From contig NZ_CP030032.1 in assembly GCF_003258315.1 (NCBI RefSeq), forward strand, positions 2,643,804-2,707,803: 64,000 bases of DNA, given 5' to 3'. The stretch is from Bradymonas sediminis. GTDB taxonomy: Bacteria; Myxococcota_A; Bradymonadia; Bradymonadales; Bradymonadaceae. Of this stretch, positions 36,947 to 46,637 are shown one piece after another; the first letter of the stretch is position 1; every line of letters begins with the position of its first letter. The notes beneath the pieces were generated by a model. That model ran no database searches. It saw nothing but the letters and a program-made list of their open reading frames with translations, and was not told the DNA's origin. The position numbers were made by a program, and so were the translations under genes.

Positions 36947-37492
36947 TCAGGGCGCCTCAAAGAGCGTCGCCTTGATGATATCGCGCTGGTGGCAACTCAG
37001 GGCGTCGCGATTGGCGATGATCAACGCCTCGTCGCAATCTTGTCCCTCTTCGCGCGCGAACTCGCCGGTGTATTGGCGCACTTCAATCTGGATATTATCG
37101 CCATTTAACGGCGATGCAACTCGCTCGGCGAGTTGGGCGTTGCATGTCTCACGCCGCTTGGTCGCCGACGCCTTGATTCCCGTCCACTCGGCGCCGTCGC
37201 GCTGCTTGAACTGACGGCTCGGGTCCGGGTCATGACAGGTATCGGCCAATTCACAGGTCTGATAGCGCAGCACGCCGTCTTTCTTCGACAGCTTAAATAA
37301 GGTGTCCCCATCGAAGGGAGCCCCCTCTTTGGCGCAATCACCGAGGCTGCGCGTATGAGACGCGACCTTATAAACGCCCTCAATCGACTCTTCCGGGCCA
37401 TCTCCACTGTCGCCGCAGGCTCCCGCCAACATTAGAATAAGAGCCATCCCGCTAGTTTTTGCCAGGGCGCGCACTACAATCATCATCATCAA
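36947..37492 (-). CDS. Putative lipoprotein of unknown function
   Basis: The 181-residue product has a hydrophobic leader with a weak lipobox (LAGAC; Ala at -3), then a Gly/Asp/Glu linker. The mature domain contains six further Cys (GDCAKEG, TCELADTCHDP, TCNAQ, DCDEAL, SCHQRD), suggesting disulphides outside the cytoplasm. Four near-consecutive Met codons at the start leave the exact start open; AGG lies four bases before the first. The stop codon sits in the loop of a small hairpin (36940-36955). Not a family I recognise. Confidence 0.65.
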   Translation of the reverse strand: MMMMIVVRALAKTSGMALILMLAGACGDSGDGPEESIEGVYKVASHTRSLGDCAKEGAPFDGDTLFKLSKKDGVLRYQTCELADTCHDPDPSRQFKQRDGAEWTGIKASATKRRETCNAQLAERVASPLNGDNIQIEVRQYTGEFAREEGQDCDEALIIANRDALSCHQRDIIKATLFEAP

Positions 37493-37619
37493 ACCTGAAG
37501 TCGAATATTGAGCAGATAGAGTATTTTCAATGTTCCAGAGCCGAAATACCTATCTCACATAACAAGCGACTCCAACTCGGGACGCCAGGAAGATACGCGA
37601 CTTGGGCCCTATTTTCACC

Positions 37620-38153
37620 CTATTTCTTTTGAGCCGAGGATTTCGGCTGTGAGAGCAGCCTCTCGATATCCTTTTTAAGCTGCGCCTCGGAGCCTTTGTC
37701 GAAGCCCGTATAGACCTCACGTACCACACCCTTGGGGTCAATCAAGTAGCCTGTCGGGATCGACGGAGGGCCGAATTGGCTGGCCAGCGGGTGCTTCTTT
37801 TCCCATAGGATATTGAACCCCTGTTGAGTGCGCGCCTGAGGAAGCAACGCGTCCATAAATCTCAGCATATCTGCCCGGTCGCCGTCGATGCTCACGGCGG
37901 CGACGACAAATTTCCCGTCGTACGCGTCCACCAGCTTCGAGTAGACTGGCAACGCCTTGCGGCAGGGGCCGCACCAGGTCGCCCAGAACTCGACCAACAC
38001 GACCTTTCCGCGCTGCTCTTTCAGGTCAAAGGGTGTGGCGTGCGCCGTCTGGCTTTCGACCTGCGGGGCATCCCCCACCTTCACGCCGGCGAGCGCGGTC
38101 GAAGCGGCGAAGATACTTCCGAGAATGCAAATAAGCAGGAATGCGTGACGCAT
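37620..38153 (-). CDS. TlpA-like periplasmic thioredoxin
   Basis: A signal peptide (cleavage near ALA|G) is followed by a TlpA/ResA-type thioredoxin domain: VVLVEFWATWCGPCRKALP with the CxxC active site, then SIPTGYLIDPKGVV carrying the family's cis-Pro region. Such proteins reduce disulphides in the periplasm, often in cytochrome c maturation. The ATG at 38153, with AAAGGTGTCTTA before it, is chosen over an upstream in-frame start that would bury the signal peptide. There is no cytochrome gene nearby, so the partner is unknown. Confidence 0.9.
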   Translation of the reverse strand: MRHAFLLICILGSIFAASTALAGVKVGDAPQVESQTAHATPFDLKEQRGKVVLVEFWATWCGPCRKALPVYSKLVDAYDGKFVVAAVSIDGDRADMLRFMDALLPQARTQQGFNILWEKKHPLASQFGPPSIPTGYLIDPKGVVREVYTGFDKGSEAQLKKDIERLLSQPKSSAQKK

Positions 38154-38304
38154 TAAGACACCTTTAGTGAAGAGGCATGGGACTGCCAGCGGAATGGTCC
38201 GCGCGTCGCATCGAGAGGGCCGGTCAAACGGCCCCGGCTGCAGCTTGATATTCTCGAAGTTGAAGCATAAATTGCGCCGACCCAACAGCATCCTATATCG
38301 CGAC

Positions 38305-38328
38305 TTGCCCGGTGATACCACCGGGCAA
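38305..38328. promoter_or_regulatory. Inverted repeat of ACCGGGCAA half-sites
   Basis: Arms TTGCCCGGTG and CACCGGGCAA are perfect complements around ATAC. The half-site ACCGGGCAA recurs as a single copy at 38410-38418, so the sites flank the promoter at 38358-38386. This pattern suits a dimeric regulator of the divergent genes. As RNA the inverted repeat would also be a strong hairpin. Confidence 0.5.
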
Positions 38329-38357
38329 ATCAATTATTTGGCGGCAGACCTCTGTGC

Positions 38358-38386
38358 TTGATGGAAGCATCTACTGACAATATAAC
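38358..38386 (+). promoter_or_regulatory. Sigma-70-like promoter for the macroglobulin-pbpC operon
   Basis: TTGATG, 17-bp spacer, TATAAC; both elements match four or five of six consensus bases with ideal spacing. The leader to the ATG at 38515 would be about 120 nt. Confidence 0.5.
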
Positions 38387-38514
38387 AAGGCCCTTGCTCC
38401 CCCCGAACAACCGGGCAATTCGATCTATTCAATGTTGCGCCCTAAAAGCAGATAAAATGCACACCGGCCACATCGCACATTCTACTCTCGAACTTTTTGT
38501 CTGATATATACGCT

Positions 38515-41500
38515 ATGTTTACTCAAAAGATATTGTCGCGCGCTGCTCTCTCGACGCTCGCATTTGTGAGCCTTGCGGGCGCGCTGTCAGGCTGCACGGC
38601 AAAGGGTGAGCTGGGCGAGCCCGAGCACGAATTGAGCAGCTATGGCGCCTTCCCGGCGAGCAGCGCCACGAGCGCGGACGCCGACGCGCCGCTGGTAGCC
38701 CAGGTCACTCAGCCCTCGACCGAACAGCTCCTCTCGAATGTCATCAGCGTCTCGTTTAATAAGCCGATGGTCGAGGCCTCGCTGCGCGAGCAGAAGTCAG
38801 ACACGCCGCTCTTTGAGATCGACCCGCCGGTCCCCGGCACCTTCTCCTGGGTCGGCACGCGCATGGCGGTCTTCCACCCCGCCGAGCCCTTTGCCCCGTC
38901 GACCTATTATACGGTGAGGGTCCCCGCGGGCGTCGAAAGCGCCGACGGCACGCTGCTTAAGAGCGAGGCGAATTTCAAATTCCACACCCCATTCCTATCG
39001 GTCTGGGCGCGCACCAACACCGAGAAGTTAAAGCCCGGCTCCGTGCTCAAGGTTCACTTTAACCTGCCCGTAGAGCTGAGCGATCTCCAAAAACATCTCG
39101 AACTGCGCCGCGACTCCGAACCGCTGGAAACGAATATCACCGCGCTGGATGCCCACCAATCCGCCGTGTCCGGCGGCGCCAGCTTCATCGTGGAGCCCGT
39201 CGAGGGGTTTAAACTCCACGCGACATACACGTTAAACGTCGACGGCGCGCTGCGCGCGCGAGGTGGCACCGAGTCCCTCGCCTTCGGGATCACGAACAAA
39301 AAGGTGGCCCTCGGCAACGCGCAAAAGAAGCGCTACCAACAGCGATATAGCGAGCGCGGCTACCAGGCAGTATTCGAGGCCTATGGCGACTTCACCATCA
39401 CCAATATCGACTGCGGCTATAGTGACCAATGCTGGCGCTCCTCGAGTTGGAAGGTCACCTTTAGCAATCCGATCGACCCTAAATCAGCGGATAAGTGCAT
39501 CCGATTCGCCTCGGCGAAGACCAATAAAGGTCTCGACCACTACACCTATCAGAGCCGTGTTCACGTCTCCCCTCAGAACGTCACGCAAGGCGCGACCGAA
39601 ACCCTAATCGTAAGCCGCGACTGCGTTGACGTCTTCGGCAACCGCCTCGACAAGGGGCAGCGCTATAGCCGGAAGGTCAACTATAATAGACCCAATTTGC
39701 AGATGTCCTCTGGCGGGGTGCGCGTCATCGAGAACGCCAGGGAGCAACAGGTGCCGTCGATCCCGCTCAGGCTGGAGAATATGGCGCAGCCGACGCGCAT
39801 TAAGGTCGCCGAGATCCCGCCGGCGCGACTGCCCCTGTTATACGCCAACTTCTGGGACCTCGACTCGAGCTCGCTGCCCGACGGGCTGGGTGAGCCGAAG
39901 ACGCACACGCTGGGTAAGAGCCAGAAGTTGGGCAAGGCGGAAATCCACGATATCGACCTGTCGCAGACCCTCAAGAAACCTCACGGCGCGGTCTATATCC
40001 AAACTATCGCGCCCGACCTGGCCAGCGAGCATCACGACGGCACGAACAAGTCGATCCTCATCTTCACCGACCTTGGCATCACCCTAAAAAAAGACGCGCA
40101 GTCGGCGCTCATCTGGGTCACGCGCCTGTCTACCGGCGAGCCGGTGGCCGACGCCGAGGTCGCGCTCTGGCATACAGATGGGGCGAAGAAATGGCGCGGC
40201 AAGACCGATAAAAACGGCCTCGTTACCGCAGCCCTTGTCGGCGACGACGCCGCCGGCATCAGCGTCATCAGCGCCGCAGCCGGCGATGATATGACCGTGC
40301 TCGAGCTCGACGACTGGTCGGCCAGCGTCAGCATGTACGGCTTCGACGTCTATTATTACCCCGGCATGGCCTCTGTGGCGGCGAAGACCTTTATCTTCAC
40401 CGAGCGCGGCGTCTATAAAGCCGGCGACACGGTCCATATCAAGGGCTATACGCGCCTGCAAAATCGCGGCAGCCTCGAGGAGATGCCCGCCAAAGAGCTC
40501 ACCCTCGATATCCGCGACCCGCGCGGGCAAAATATCGCGCTCGAGACCGTCGAGCTTAGCCCGCTTGGCGGCTACTCCCTGGACCTCAAGCTGCCCGCGG
40601 ATGCCCGCCTTGGCAGCTATCAAATCAAGGCCACGCCCGTCCTTAGCGACGCCGCAAAGGCCGGCACTCCAGGGCTCGACGACCTTGAGAGCGACGACAC
40701 CGGCAGCTTCCGCGTCGAGGCATATCGCACCCCGGAATTCGAGGTCCTCGTCGAGCCGAAAAAGCCCGCGGTTTTAGATGGCGCCAACACCTCGGTCGCC
40801 ATCCGCGGGCGCTACCTCTTTGGCGCCCCGATGCGCGGCGCGACCACGAACTGGAACGTGCGGCGCGAGCATAGCTGGTTTTATGCCGCGGACTTCCCGG
40901 CGTTTAGCTTTCGGCCGGACACCAAAAACTATTGGTATTATGACGCATCGGAGTCACGCACGCTCAGCGATGATAGCGGCGTGCTAAGTGACGACGGCCG
41001 CCTCGATGTCGAGATCGCCATCCCTAAAGACAAGGATTTCCAGGGGCCCCAACGCGTCCAAATCGAGGCGAGCATCACCGATATCAATCGCCAGGAGTTG
41101 AGCGGGCGCGCGAGCATCAAGGTCCACCCGGGCCAATATTATGTCGGTGTTTCTCAGCCCGAATATCTTGTGCGCGACGACGAAGTTGTCCAACCCAAAG
41201 CCATCGCAACCGACCACCAGGGACGCCCCGTCGCGGGCAAAAAGATCACCCTGCGCGTGCTTCGACGCAAGTGGAAGACCGAGCGCAAAAAGAACACCAG
41301 CGGCGATTATAGCTGGGTCTCGTCGACCGAGGATACTCCCGTTGACTCCTGCATTCTGACCAGCAAATCAACCCCCGTCGGTTGCGATTTTAAGCTCGCC
41401 GGGACCGGCTCCTACCGCGTGTTGGCGGAGTCGACCGACGCGCTGGGCAATAAGCTTCAGAGCGCCGACTCCTTCTATGTCTACGGCGGCGGTTCTTTCG

Positions 41501-44370
41501 TCTGGGACCGCAACGACACCGAGCGAATTGAGCTGGTGGCGAACGCCAAAAAATATAAGGTCGGCGAGGTCGCGACCCTGATGATTCAGTCGCCCTTCGA
41601 GCAGGCGAACGCCCTGATAACCGTCGAGAAAAACTCAATTATTCAGCAATTCACGACCGAGCTCAAAGGCAATAGCCCCACCGTCGAGATTCCCATCACC
41701 GACGCGATGAAGCCCAACGCCTTTGTGTCGGTCTCGCTGATCCGCGGGCGCACCGACGCCAAGCCCAGCGCCAACCCCAAGCCCGGCCAGAATCGAAATG
41801 ACCCGGGCCGCCCAAGCTTTAAGATCGGCTACACCGAGATCAAGGTCGACCATAGCGATAAGGTCCTGGCGGTCAGCGTCGAGCCAGACAAGCAAACCTA
41901 TCGCCCGGGCGCCAGGGTCCGCGCCAAAGTCCAACTTCGCGACCACCAGGGCGCCCCGAGCAGCGGCGAGGTTACCTTCATGGCGGTCGACCAGGGTGTG
42001 CTCAGCCTGACTGGCTACCAGACGCCCTCTCCCGGCGAGTATTTTTTCGCGAGCGTTCCACTCGGCGTGCGAAATAGCGACACGCGCCTGATGCTGGACA
42101 CCCACGCGGACCTGGCGGCCCAGCGAGCCGGCATGAAGTCGGACTCGGGCGGCGGCGGCGGCGGCGGCGTGGCGACGAATTATCGCAGTGATTTCGCCGC
42201 GGCGGCGACCTTTAAGGCGCTGGTCACGGTCGACGCGAGCGGCGAGGCGACCGTTGATTTCGACCTGCCCGATAGCCTCACCTCCTACCGCCTGATGGCG
42301 GTCGCCGTCGGCCCCAAGAACCGCTTTGGCTCGGCCGACACGCGCATCACGGTCAACAAGCCTCTGATGGTCCGCCCCGCCCTGCCCCGCTTCGCCTCGA
42401 CCGGCGACGCCTTTGAGGCACGCGCGGTCATCCAGGCCATGGCCGAATTCAAGGGAAAGGTTGAGGTTCAGGTGAGCATCGACGGCGCGCTTATCCTTGG
42501 CAAAGAGACTAAAAAGACCATCACCCTTAAAGCCGGCGGCAACCAGGAAGTTGGGTTCCCCGTGAGCGCCGGTCTCCCCGGCGAGGCGAAGATCCGATTC
42601 GTGGCGACCGCCGTGGATGCCCCGGCGACCACCGACGCCGTCGAGGTCACCCTGCCGGTCAAATACCCCGCCGCCGAGGACACCTATCTGCAGACCGGCA
42701 CCCTCGCCCTGGACCAAACCTGGGCGAAGCCGACGATGCGGCGGCGCATCGAGCTGCCCGACACCATCCGAAAGGACGTCGGCGGGCTTGAGATTACGCT
42801 GTCATCTTCGCCGTTCGCCGAACTTCTGCCGGGCCTCGACTACCTGGTCCAATACCCCTACGGGTGCACCGAGCAGGTCACGAGCCAGGTCCTGGGACTT
42901 ATCTCGATGCGCGACGTGGCCAAGGGATTGGATATCCCCGGGCTCACCGCCGATGCCATCGACAAAAGGGTCGACCAGGGACTCAAAAAGGTGATGAAGC
43001 GCCAGACGCGAAAAGGCGGCATCGCCTATTGGTCAGGCCAGTCCCACGCCCACGCATGGTCCAGCGTCTACGCCGCGCTCGCCGCGGTGCGCGCGCGCGA
43101 GGCCAGCGCGCATCAGGTCGATGGCAGGCAATATGTCGAGCTTATCGACTATCTGCGCGGCATCCTTCGCCAGCAGACGCCGCTGCCCAAAGACGGGATG
43201 CGCTCAGCGCTTGCGACCAAGGCATTCGCGGCGTGGGTGCTGGCCGAAGCGGGCGTGCCCGAGCCGGCCTATCATGTCGAGCTCTACCAAAAGCGCGACA
43301 ATATGCCGCGCAGCGCCCAACTATTCCTGGCCATGGCGATGCATAGCGCCAACGCCACGCCGAAATATCGAACGCAACTTTTGGACGACGTCCTTGCGTT
43401 TGCCGAGGTGGATCTGGGGGGCGATGGTGGCGCCGCGACGCTTCAGGGCGTGGACTACCGCGACCCCTATAGCTGGCAAATCTGGCAGAGCGCGACCCGC
43501 GCAAACGCGGTCGCCCTCATCGCGCTGATGCGCATGCGCCCGGATGACGCCCTGGTCCCCAAATTCGCCCAGGGATTGCTGCGCGAGCGCGCCAATGGGC
43601 ATTGGCAAAACACTCAGAACACCGCCTTCGCCCTGATGGCGCTCGGCGAGTATTTCGGCCGCGCCCAGCAGCAAAAACCCGACTATGAGGTGCTGGTCGG
43701 CACCGGGCAAACGGTGGTCGCGCGCGAGCACTTCGACAAGTTAGAGATTCGCCCGCGCAAGGTCTTTATCCCCATGAAAGATCTGGCGAAATTCGAGGGC
43801 CAATTGCTCACGATTAAGCAGGTAGGAAGCGGCGGGCCACTCTATTATAGCGCGAAATTAACCTCGACGCCCACCGAGCCGCCCACCCGGGCGTTTGACG
43901 GCGGCCTTCACCTTCATCGCGAGTATTTTGCCACCGACGGCCCCGACGCCGGCAAAGCCATCGCGTCGGTTCGCCCCGGTCAAGTCGTCAAGGTTCGCCT
44001 CACGTTGACCGTCCCCGAAGAGCGCCATTATATCGCGGTCGAAGACCCGCTGCCGGCCGGGTTCGAGGCCATCAACACCAGCTTTGAAACCACGTCGCGC
44101 GCGCTCGAAAAGCGGGAATTGGCCGGCGAAAACGGCACCTACGCCGGCTGGTGGTGGTCCTATTGGCCCATGAACTTCGACTTTAGCGAGCAATTGGACG
44201 ACCGCGTCACCCTATTTAAGTCCCGGCTGACCCCCGGCATCTACCGCCACGCGTACCTGGCTCGCGCCACCACGCCCGGCAAATTCACGGCGCCCGCGGC
44301 CAAAGTTGAGGCGATGTATGACCCGACGATTTACGGCCTGAGCGACGCCCGAAAAGTGGATATCGACTAA
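38515..44370 (+). CDS. Alpha-2-macroglobulin family lipoprotein
   Basis: The 1951-residue protein has a lipoprotein signal (lipobox LSGC, Cys about 27) and the multi-domain bacterial macroglobulin layout: repeated MG beta domains (about 60-1200), a seven-Gly run near 1211-1219, the A2M core and the complement-like thioester domain. The thioester motif is present as YPYGCTEQ (Cys1451), with Gln three residues on, so covalent trapping is possible. Bacterial A2Ms trap attacking proteases in the periplasm. pbpC starts immediately after the stop codon, the classic yfhM-pbpC pairing. ATG is preferred to an in-frame TTG at 38497. It has its own promoter and possible operator upstream. Confidence 0.95.
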   Translation: MFTQKILSRAALSTLAFVSLAGALSGCTAKGELGEPEHELSSYGAFPASSATSADADAPLVAQVTQPSTEQLLSNVISVSFNKPMVEASLREQKSDTPLFEIDPPVPGTFSWVGTRMAVFHPAEPFAPSTYYTVRVPAGVESADGTLLKSEANFKFHTPFLSVWARTNTEKLKPGSVLKVHFNLPVELSDLQKHLELRRDSEPLETNITALDAHQSAVSGGASFIVEPVEGFKLHATYTLNVDGALRARGGTESLAFGITNKKVALGNAQKKRYQQRYSERGYQAVFEAYGDFTITNIDCGYSDQCWRSSSWKVTFSNPIDPKSADKCIRFASAKTNKGLDHYTYQSRVHVSPQNVTQGATETLIVSRDCVDVFGNRLDKGQRYSRKVNYNRPNLQMSSGGVRVIENAREQQVPSIPLRLENMAQPTRIKVAEIPPARLPLLYANFWDLDSSSLPDGLGEPKTHTLGKSQKLGKAEIHDIDLSQTLKKPHGAVYIQTIAPDLASEHHDGTNKSILIFTDLGITLKKDAQSALIWVTRLSTGEPVADAEVALWHTDGAKKWRGKTDKNGLVTAALVGDDAAGISVISAAAGDDMTVLELDDWSASVSMYGFDVYYYPGMASVAAKTFIFTERGVYKAGDTVHIKGYTRLQNRGSLEEMPAKELTLDIRDPRGQNIALETVELSPLGGYSLDLKLPADARLGSYQIKATPVLSDAAKAGTPGLDDLESDDTGSFRVEAYRTPEFEVLVEPKKPAVLDGANTSVAIRGRYLFGAPMRGATTNWNVRREHSWFYAADFPAFSFRPDTKNYWYYDASESRTLSDDSGVLSDDGRLDVEIAIPKDKDFQGPQRVQIEASITDINRQELSGRASIKVHPGQYYVGVSQPEYLVRDDEVVQPKAIATDHQGRPVAGKKITLRVLRRKWKTERKKNTSGDYSWVSSTEDTPVDSCILTSKSTPVGCDFKLAGTGSYRVLAESTDALGNKLQSADSFYVYGGGSFVWDRNDTERIELVANAKKYKVGEVATLMIQSPFEQANALITVEKNSIIQQFTTELKGNSPTVEIPITDAMKPNAFVSVSLIRGRTDAKPSANPKPGQNRNDPGRPSFKIGYTEIKVDHSDKVLAVSVEPDKQTYRPGARVRAKVQLRDHQGAPSSGEVTFMAVDQGVLSLTGYQTPSPGEYFFASVPLGVRNSDTRLMLDTHADLAAQRAGMKSDSGGGGGGGVATNYRSDFAAAATFKALVTVDASGEATVDFDLPDSLTSYRLMAVAVGPKNRFGSADTRITVNKPLMVRPALPRFASTGDAFEARAVIQAMAEFKGKVEVQVSIDGALILGKETKKTITLKAGGNQEVGFPVSAGLPGEAKIRFVATAVDAPATTDAVEVTLPVKYPAAEDTYLQTGTLALDQTWAKPTMRRRIELPDTIRKDVGGLEITLSSSPFAELLPGLDYLVQYPYGCTEQVTSQVLGLISMRDVAKGLDIPGLTADAIDKRVDQGLKKVMKRQTRKGGIAYWSGQSHAHAWSSVYAALAAVRAREASAHQVDGRQYVELIDYLRGILRQQTPLPKDGMRSALATKAFAAWVLAEAGVPEPAYHVELYQKRDNMPRSAQLFLAMAMHSANATPKYRTQLLDDVLAFAEVDLGGDGGAATLQGVDYRDPYSWQIWQSATRANAVALIALMRMRPDDALVPKFAQGLLRERANGHWQNTQNTAFALMALGEYFGRAQQQKPDYEVLVGTGQTVVAREHFDKLEIRPRKVFIPMKDLAKFEGQLLTIKQVGSGGPLYYSAKLTSTPTEPPTRAFDGGLHLHREYFATDGPDAGKAIASVRPGQVVKVRLTLTVPEERHYIAVEDPLPAGFEAINTSFETTSRALEKRELAGENGTYAGWWWSYWPMNFDFSEQLDDRVTLFKSRLTPGIYRHAYLARATTPGKFTAPAAKVEAMYDPTIYGLSDARKVDID

Positions 44371-46506
44371 GTGAAACGCCGCGCAAAAATCCCTTTAATC
44401 TTGGCGGTAGTTTGCGGGGTCTGCGCGCTGTTTTTCGGCGCGTGGGTCTGGTTTACGCCCTTCGATGACCGGCTGCTCTCCGCGCAAAATATCACCAGCA
44501 CCCGCATCGTCGACCGCTACGGGCGGGGGCTGCGCGAGGTGCTCGGCAGCAGCCAGGGGCGCGCGCGCCAGGTCGAATTGGAGCAGATATCCGACCACCT
44601 CATCAACGCCACGGTCCACGCCGAAGACCGCCGATTTTGGGCGCATTCTGGCGTCGACCCGCTCGCTATTGGGCGGGCGAGTTGGCAAAATATGCGCAAC
44701 CTGGAGGTCATCAGCGGCGCCTCGACCCTCACCCAGCAGGTCGTAAAATTGCTGCGCTCGGGCAACGCCTCGCGCAACCTCCTCAATAAATTCAGCGAGG
44801 CGGTGCTGGCGATTCGCCTGGAGAAGAGCGCGTCTAAACAAGAAATCCTCGCGCAATATCTCAACCGCGCGCCCTACGGAAACCAGCTCTTCGGGGTCAG
44901 CGCGGCATCGTGGATGTATTTTGACAAACCGCCCGCCCAGCTCAGCCTCGCCGAGGCCGCCCTGCTCGCGGGCATCCCGCGCGCGCCCAGCCTCTACAAT
45001 CCCTACGAGGACCTCGCCGGCGCCAAAAAAGTTCAAGAGCGCATCCTCAATCTTATGCGCGAGCGCGGTGTTATTTCGGCAATCCAATACGAAACCGCGG
45101 TCGCCGAAAAGCTCGTCATCCTTCGGCCCGACCGACGCGTCCTCGCCCCGCATTTTAGCGAATATGTGCTGACAGAGTTGCGCAATCGAGGCGCCGAAGA
45201 CGACCTCAACGCCCACCCTAAACTCATCCGAACAACGCTCGACCTGGACCTTCAAAAGACGGTGCAGGATATCGTGCGCGCCGAATTATCGCTGCTTGAA
45301 AAAAAGAATGTCCACCAGGCCGCGGTCGTCATTTTGGATACTCAAACCAGCGAGGTGCTCGCCTGGGTCGGCTCTCAAGACTATTGGGCTGAGGAGCATG
45401 GCGGCGCAAACGACGGCGTCCTCGCCCTGCGCCAGCCGGGCTCTGCGCTTAAGCCCTTCGTCTTTGGCGCGTTCTTCGAGCAGGGCTATCGCGCCGCCGA
45501 AACCCTGGCCGACTTCCCCACAGAATTCCCAACCGAGAAGGGTGTCTATATCCCCAAAAATTATGACCGCGCCTACCACGGCCCGGTCAGCGCCCGCGCG
45601 GCCCTGGCGAGCTCGCTCAATATCCCGGCGGTGATGGTGGCCCAAACGGTCGGCGTCAAAAAGGTCCTCGACACACTGCGCGACTTCGGCATGGACACCT
45701 TTGACCAGGACGACGCGCATTATGGCCTGGGCGTCGCCCTGGGAAACGGTGAGGTGCGGCTCCGCGACCTCACCGCCGCCTACGCCACCCTGGGGCGTCT
45801 GGGGACACGAAAAGAGCTTCGCATCTTTTTGGACGACGCCCTGCCTGCGCCCACTAAGCCGACCTTCCGAACGTCGGTCAAAGACGCGCAGATATTCAGC
45901 CCCGAGACCGCCTATATCCTCATGGATATCCTCAGCGACGACGCCGCACGCGCGCAGGGTTTCGGGCGATATAGCGCGCTGTATTTTCCCTATCGCGTCG
46001 CCGCAAAGACCGGCACCAGCGACGGCTTTCGCGATAATTGGACCTTCGCCGTGACCCCGGAATATACCATCGGCGTGTGGGCCGGAAATTTCGACGCTTC
46101 GCCGATGCAACGCTCCAGCGGCATCACCGGCGCGGCGCCTATCATGCGCCAGGTGACCCAGGCGCTCTACCCCGACGCCGCCAACGCGGGCGATGTCCCC
46201 TGGTTTCCGCGCCCCGACGCGGTCGAAACCCATCGCGTCTGCACCCTCAGTGGGCACAAACCCGGCCCCCATTGCCCGACCACTCGCCTTGAATTGTTCA
46301 GCGCCGAGGCCGCCCCCGAAGAAGCCTGCGCAATCCACAAATCCCTGGCCATCGACACACGAAACGGGCTGCTGGCCAGCCCGGAGTGTCCGGCCGAGTT
46401 CGTGCGCGACGAAGTCTTCACCAGCATCCCGCCCGATTGGGTGGACTGGGCGCGACGACGCGGCGAGCGACTGCCGCCAACCCGGACTTCGGGCCTGTGT
46501 CACTGA
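44371..46506 (+). CDS. pbpC: Penicillin-binding protein 1C
   Basis: One N-terminal membrane helix is followed by a GT51 glycosyltransferase domain (about 55-230, with AEDRRFWAHSGVDPLAI and GASTLTQQVVKLL) and a transpeptidase domain (about 290-600) with Ser358 in SALK, SLN and KTGTS at 546-550. The VCTLSGHKPGPHC segment typical of PbpC is present, but the chain ends about 80 residues later, so the usual BiPBP_C domain seems absent or reduced (711 versus about 770 residues in E. coli). It polymerises and cross-links peptidoglycan at the periplasmic face, probably repairing damage while the upstream macroglobulin traps the attacker's proteases. GTG start, directly after the macroglobulin stop. 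Confidence 0.95.
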   Translation: MKRRAKIPLILAVVCGVCALFFGAWVWFTPFDDRLLSAQNITSTRIVDRYGRGLREVLGSSQGRARQVELEQISDHLINATVHAEDRRFWAHSGVDPLAIGRASWQNMRNLEVISGASTLTQQVVKLLRSGNASRNLLNKFSEAVLAIRLEKSASKQEILAQYLNRAPYGNQLFGVSAASWMYFDKPPAQLSLAEAALLAGIPRAPSLYNPYEDLAGAKKVQERILNLMRERGVISAIQYETAVAEKLVILRPDRRVLAPHFSEYVLTELRNRGAEDDLNAHPKLIRTTLDLDLQKTVQDIVRAELSLLEKKNVHQAAVVILDTQTSEVLAWVGSQDYWAEEHGGANDGVLALRQPGSALKPFVFGAFFEQGYRAAETLADFPTEFPTEKGVYIPKNYDRAYHGPVSARAALASSLNIPAVMVAQTVGVKKVLDTLRDFGMDTFDQDDAHYGLGVALGNGEVRLRDLTAAYATLGRLGTRKELRIFLDDALPAPTKPTFRTSVKDAQIFSPETAYILMDILSDDAARAQGFGRYSALYFPYRVAAKTGTSDGFRDNWTFAVTPEYTIGVWAGNFDASPMQRSSGITGAAPIMRQVTQALYPDAANAGDVPWFPRPDAVETHRVCTLSGHKPGPHCPTTRLELFSAEAAPEEACAIHKSLAIDTRNGLLASPECPAEFVRDEVFTSIPPDWVDWARRRGERLPPTRTSGLCH

Positions 46507-46637
46507 GCAAGCGCGGCGCCGCCGGGCTTATTAAACCAAAAGTCTCGACTATCCAGAAGGCGCGAAACTCGATACCCTATGCGCAGATATTTTGACCTGC
46601 CTTCACCTCTAATTCTTGCCCCTCAAAGCGACGAATC

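Larger units (their letters stand above)
38154..38514. other. 361-bp divergent intergenic region between tlpA-like and macroglobulin genes
   Basis: No coding sequence seen. It contains a 10-bp perfect inverted repeat (38305-38328), a good sigma-70-like promoter (38358-38386) reading towards the macroglobulin gene, and a further ACCGGGCAA half-site (38410-38418). The AT content rises towards the macroglobulin start. Confidence 0.65.

Noticed and set aside
42148-42174. GGC run in the macroglobulin gene as a phase-variable tract
   Set aside because: Triplet repeats keep the frame, so it would only change the Gly-linker length; no evidence of switching.
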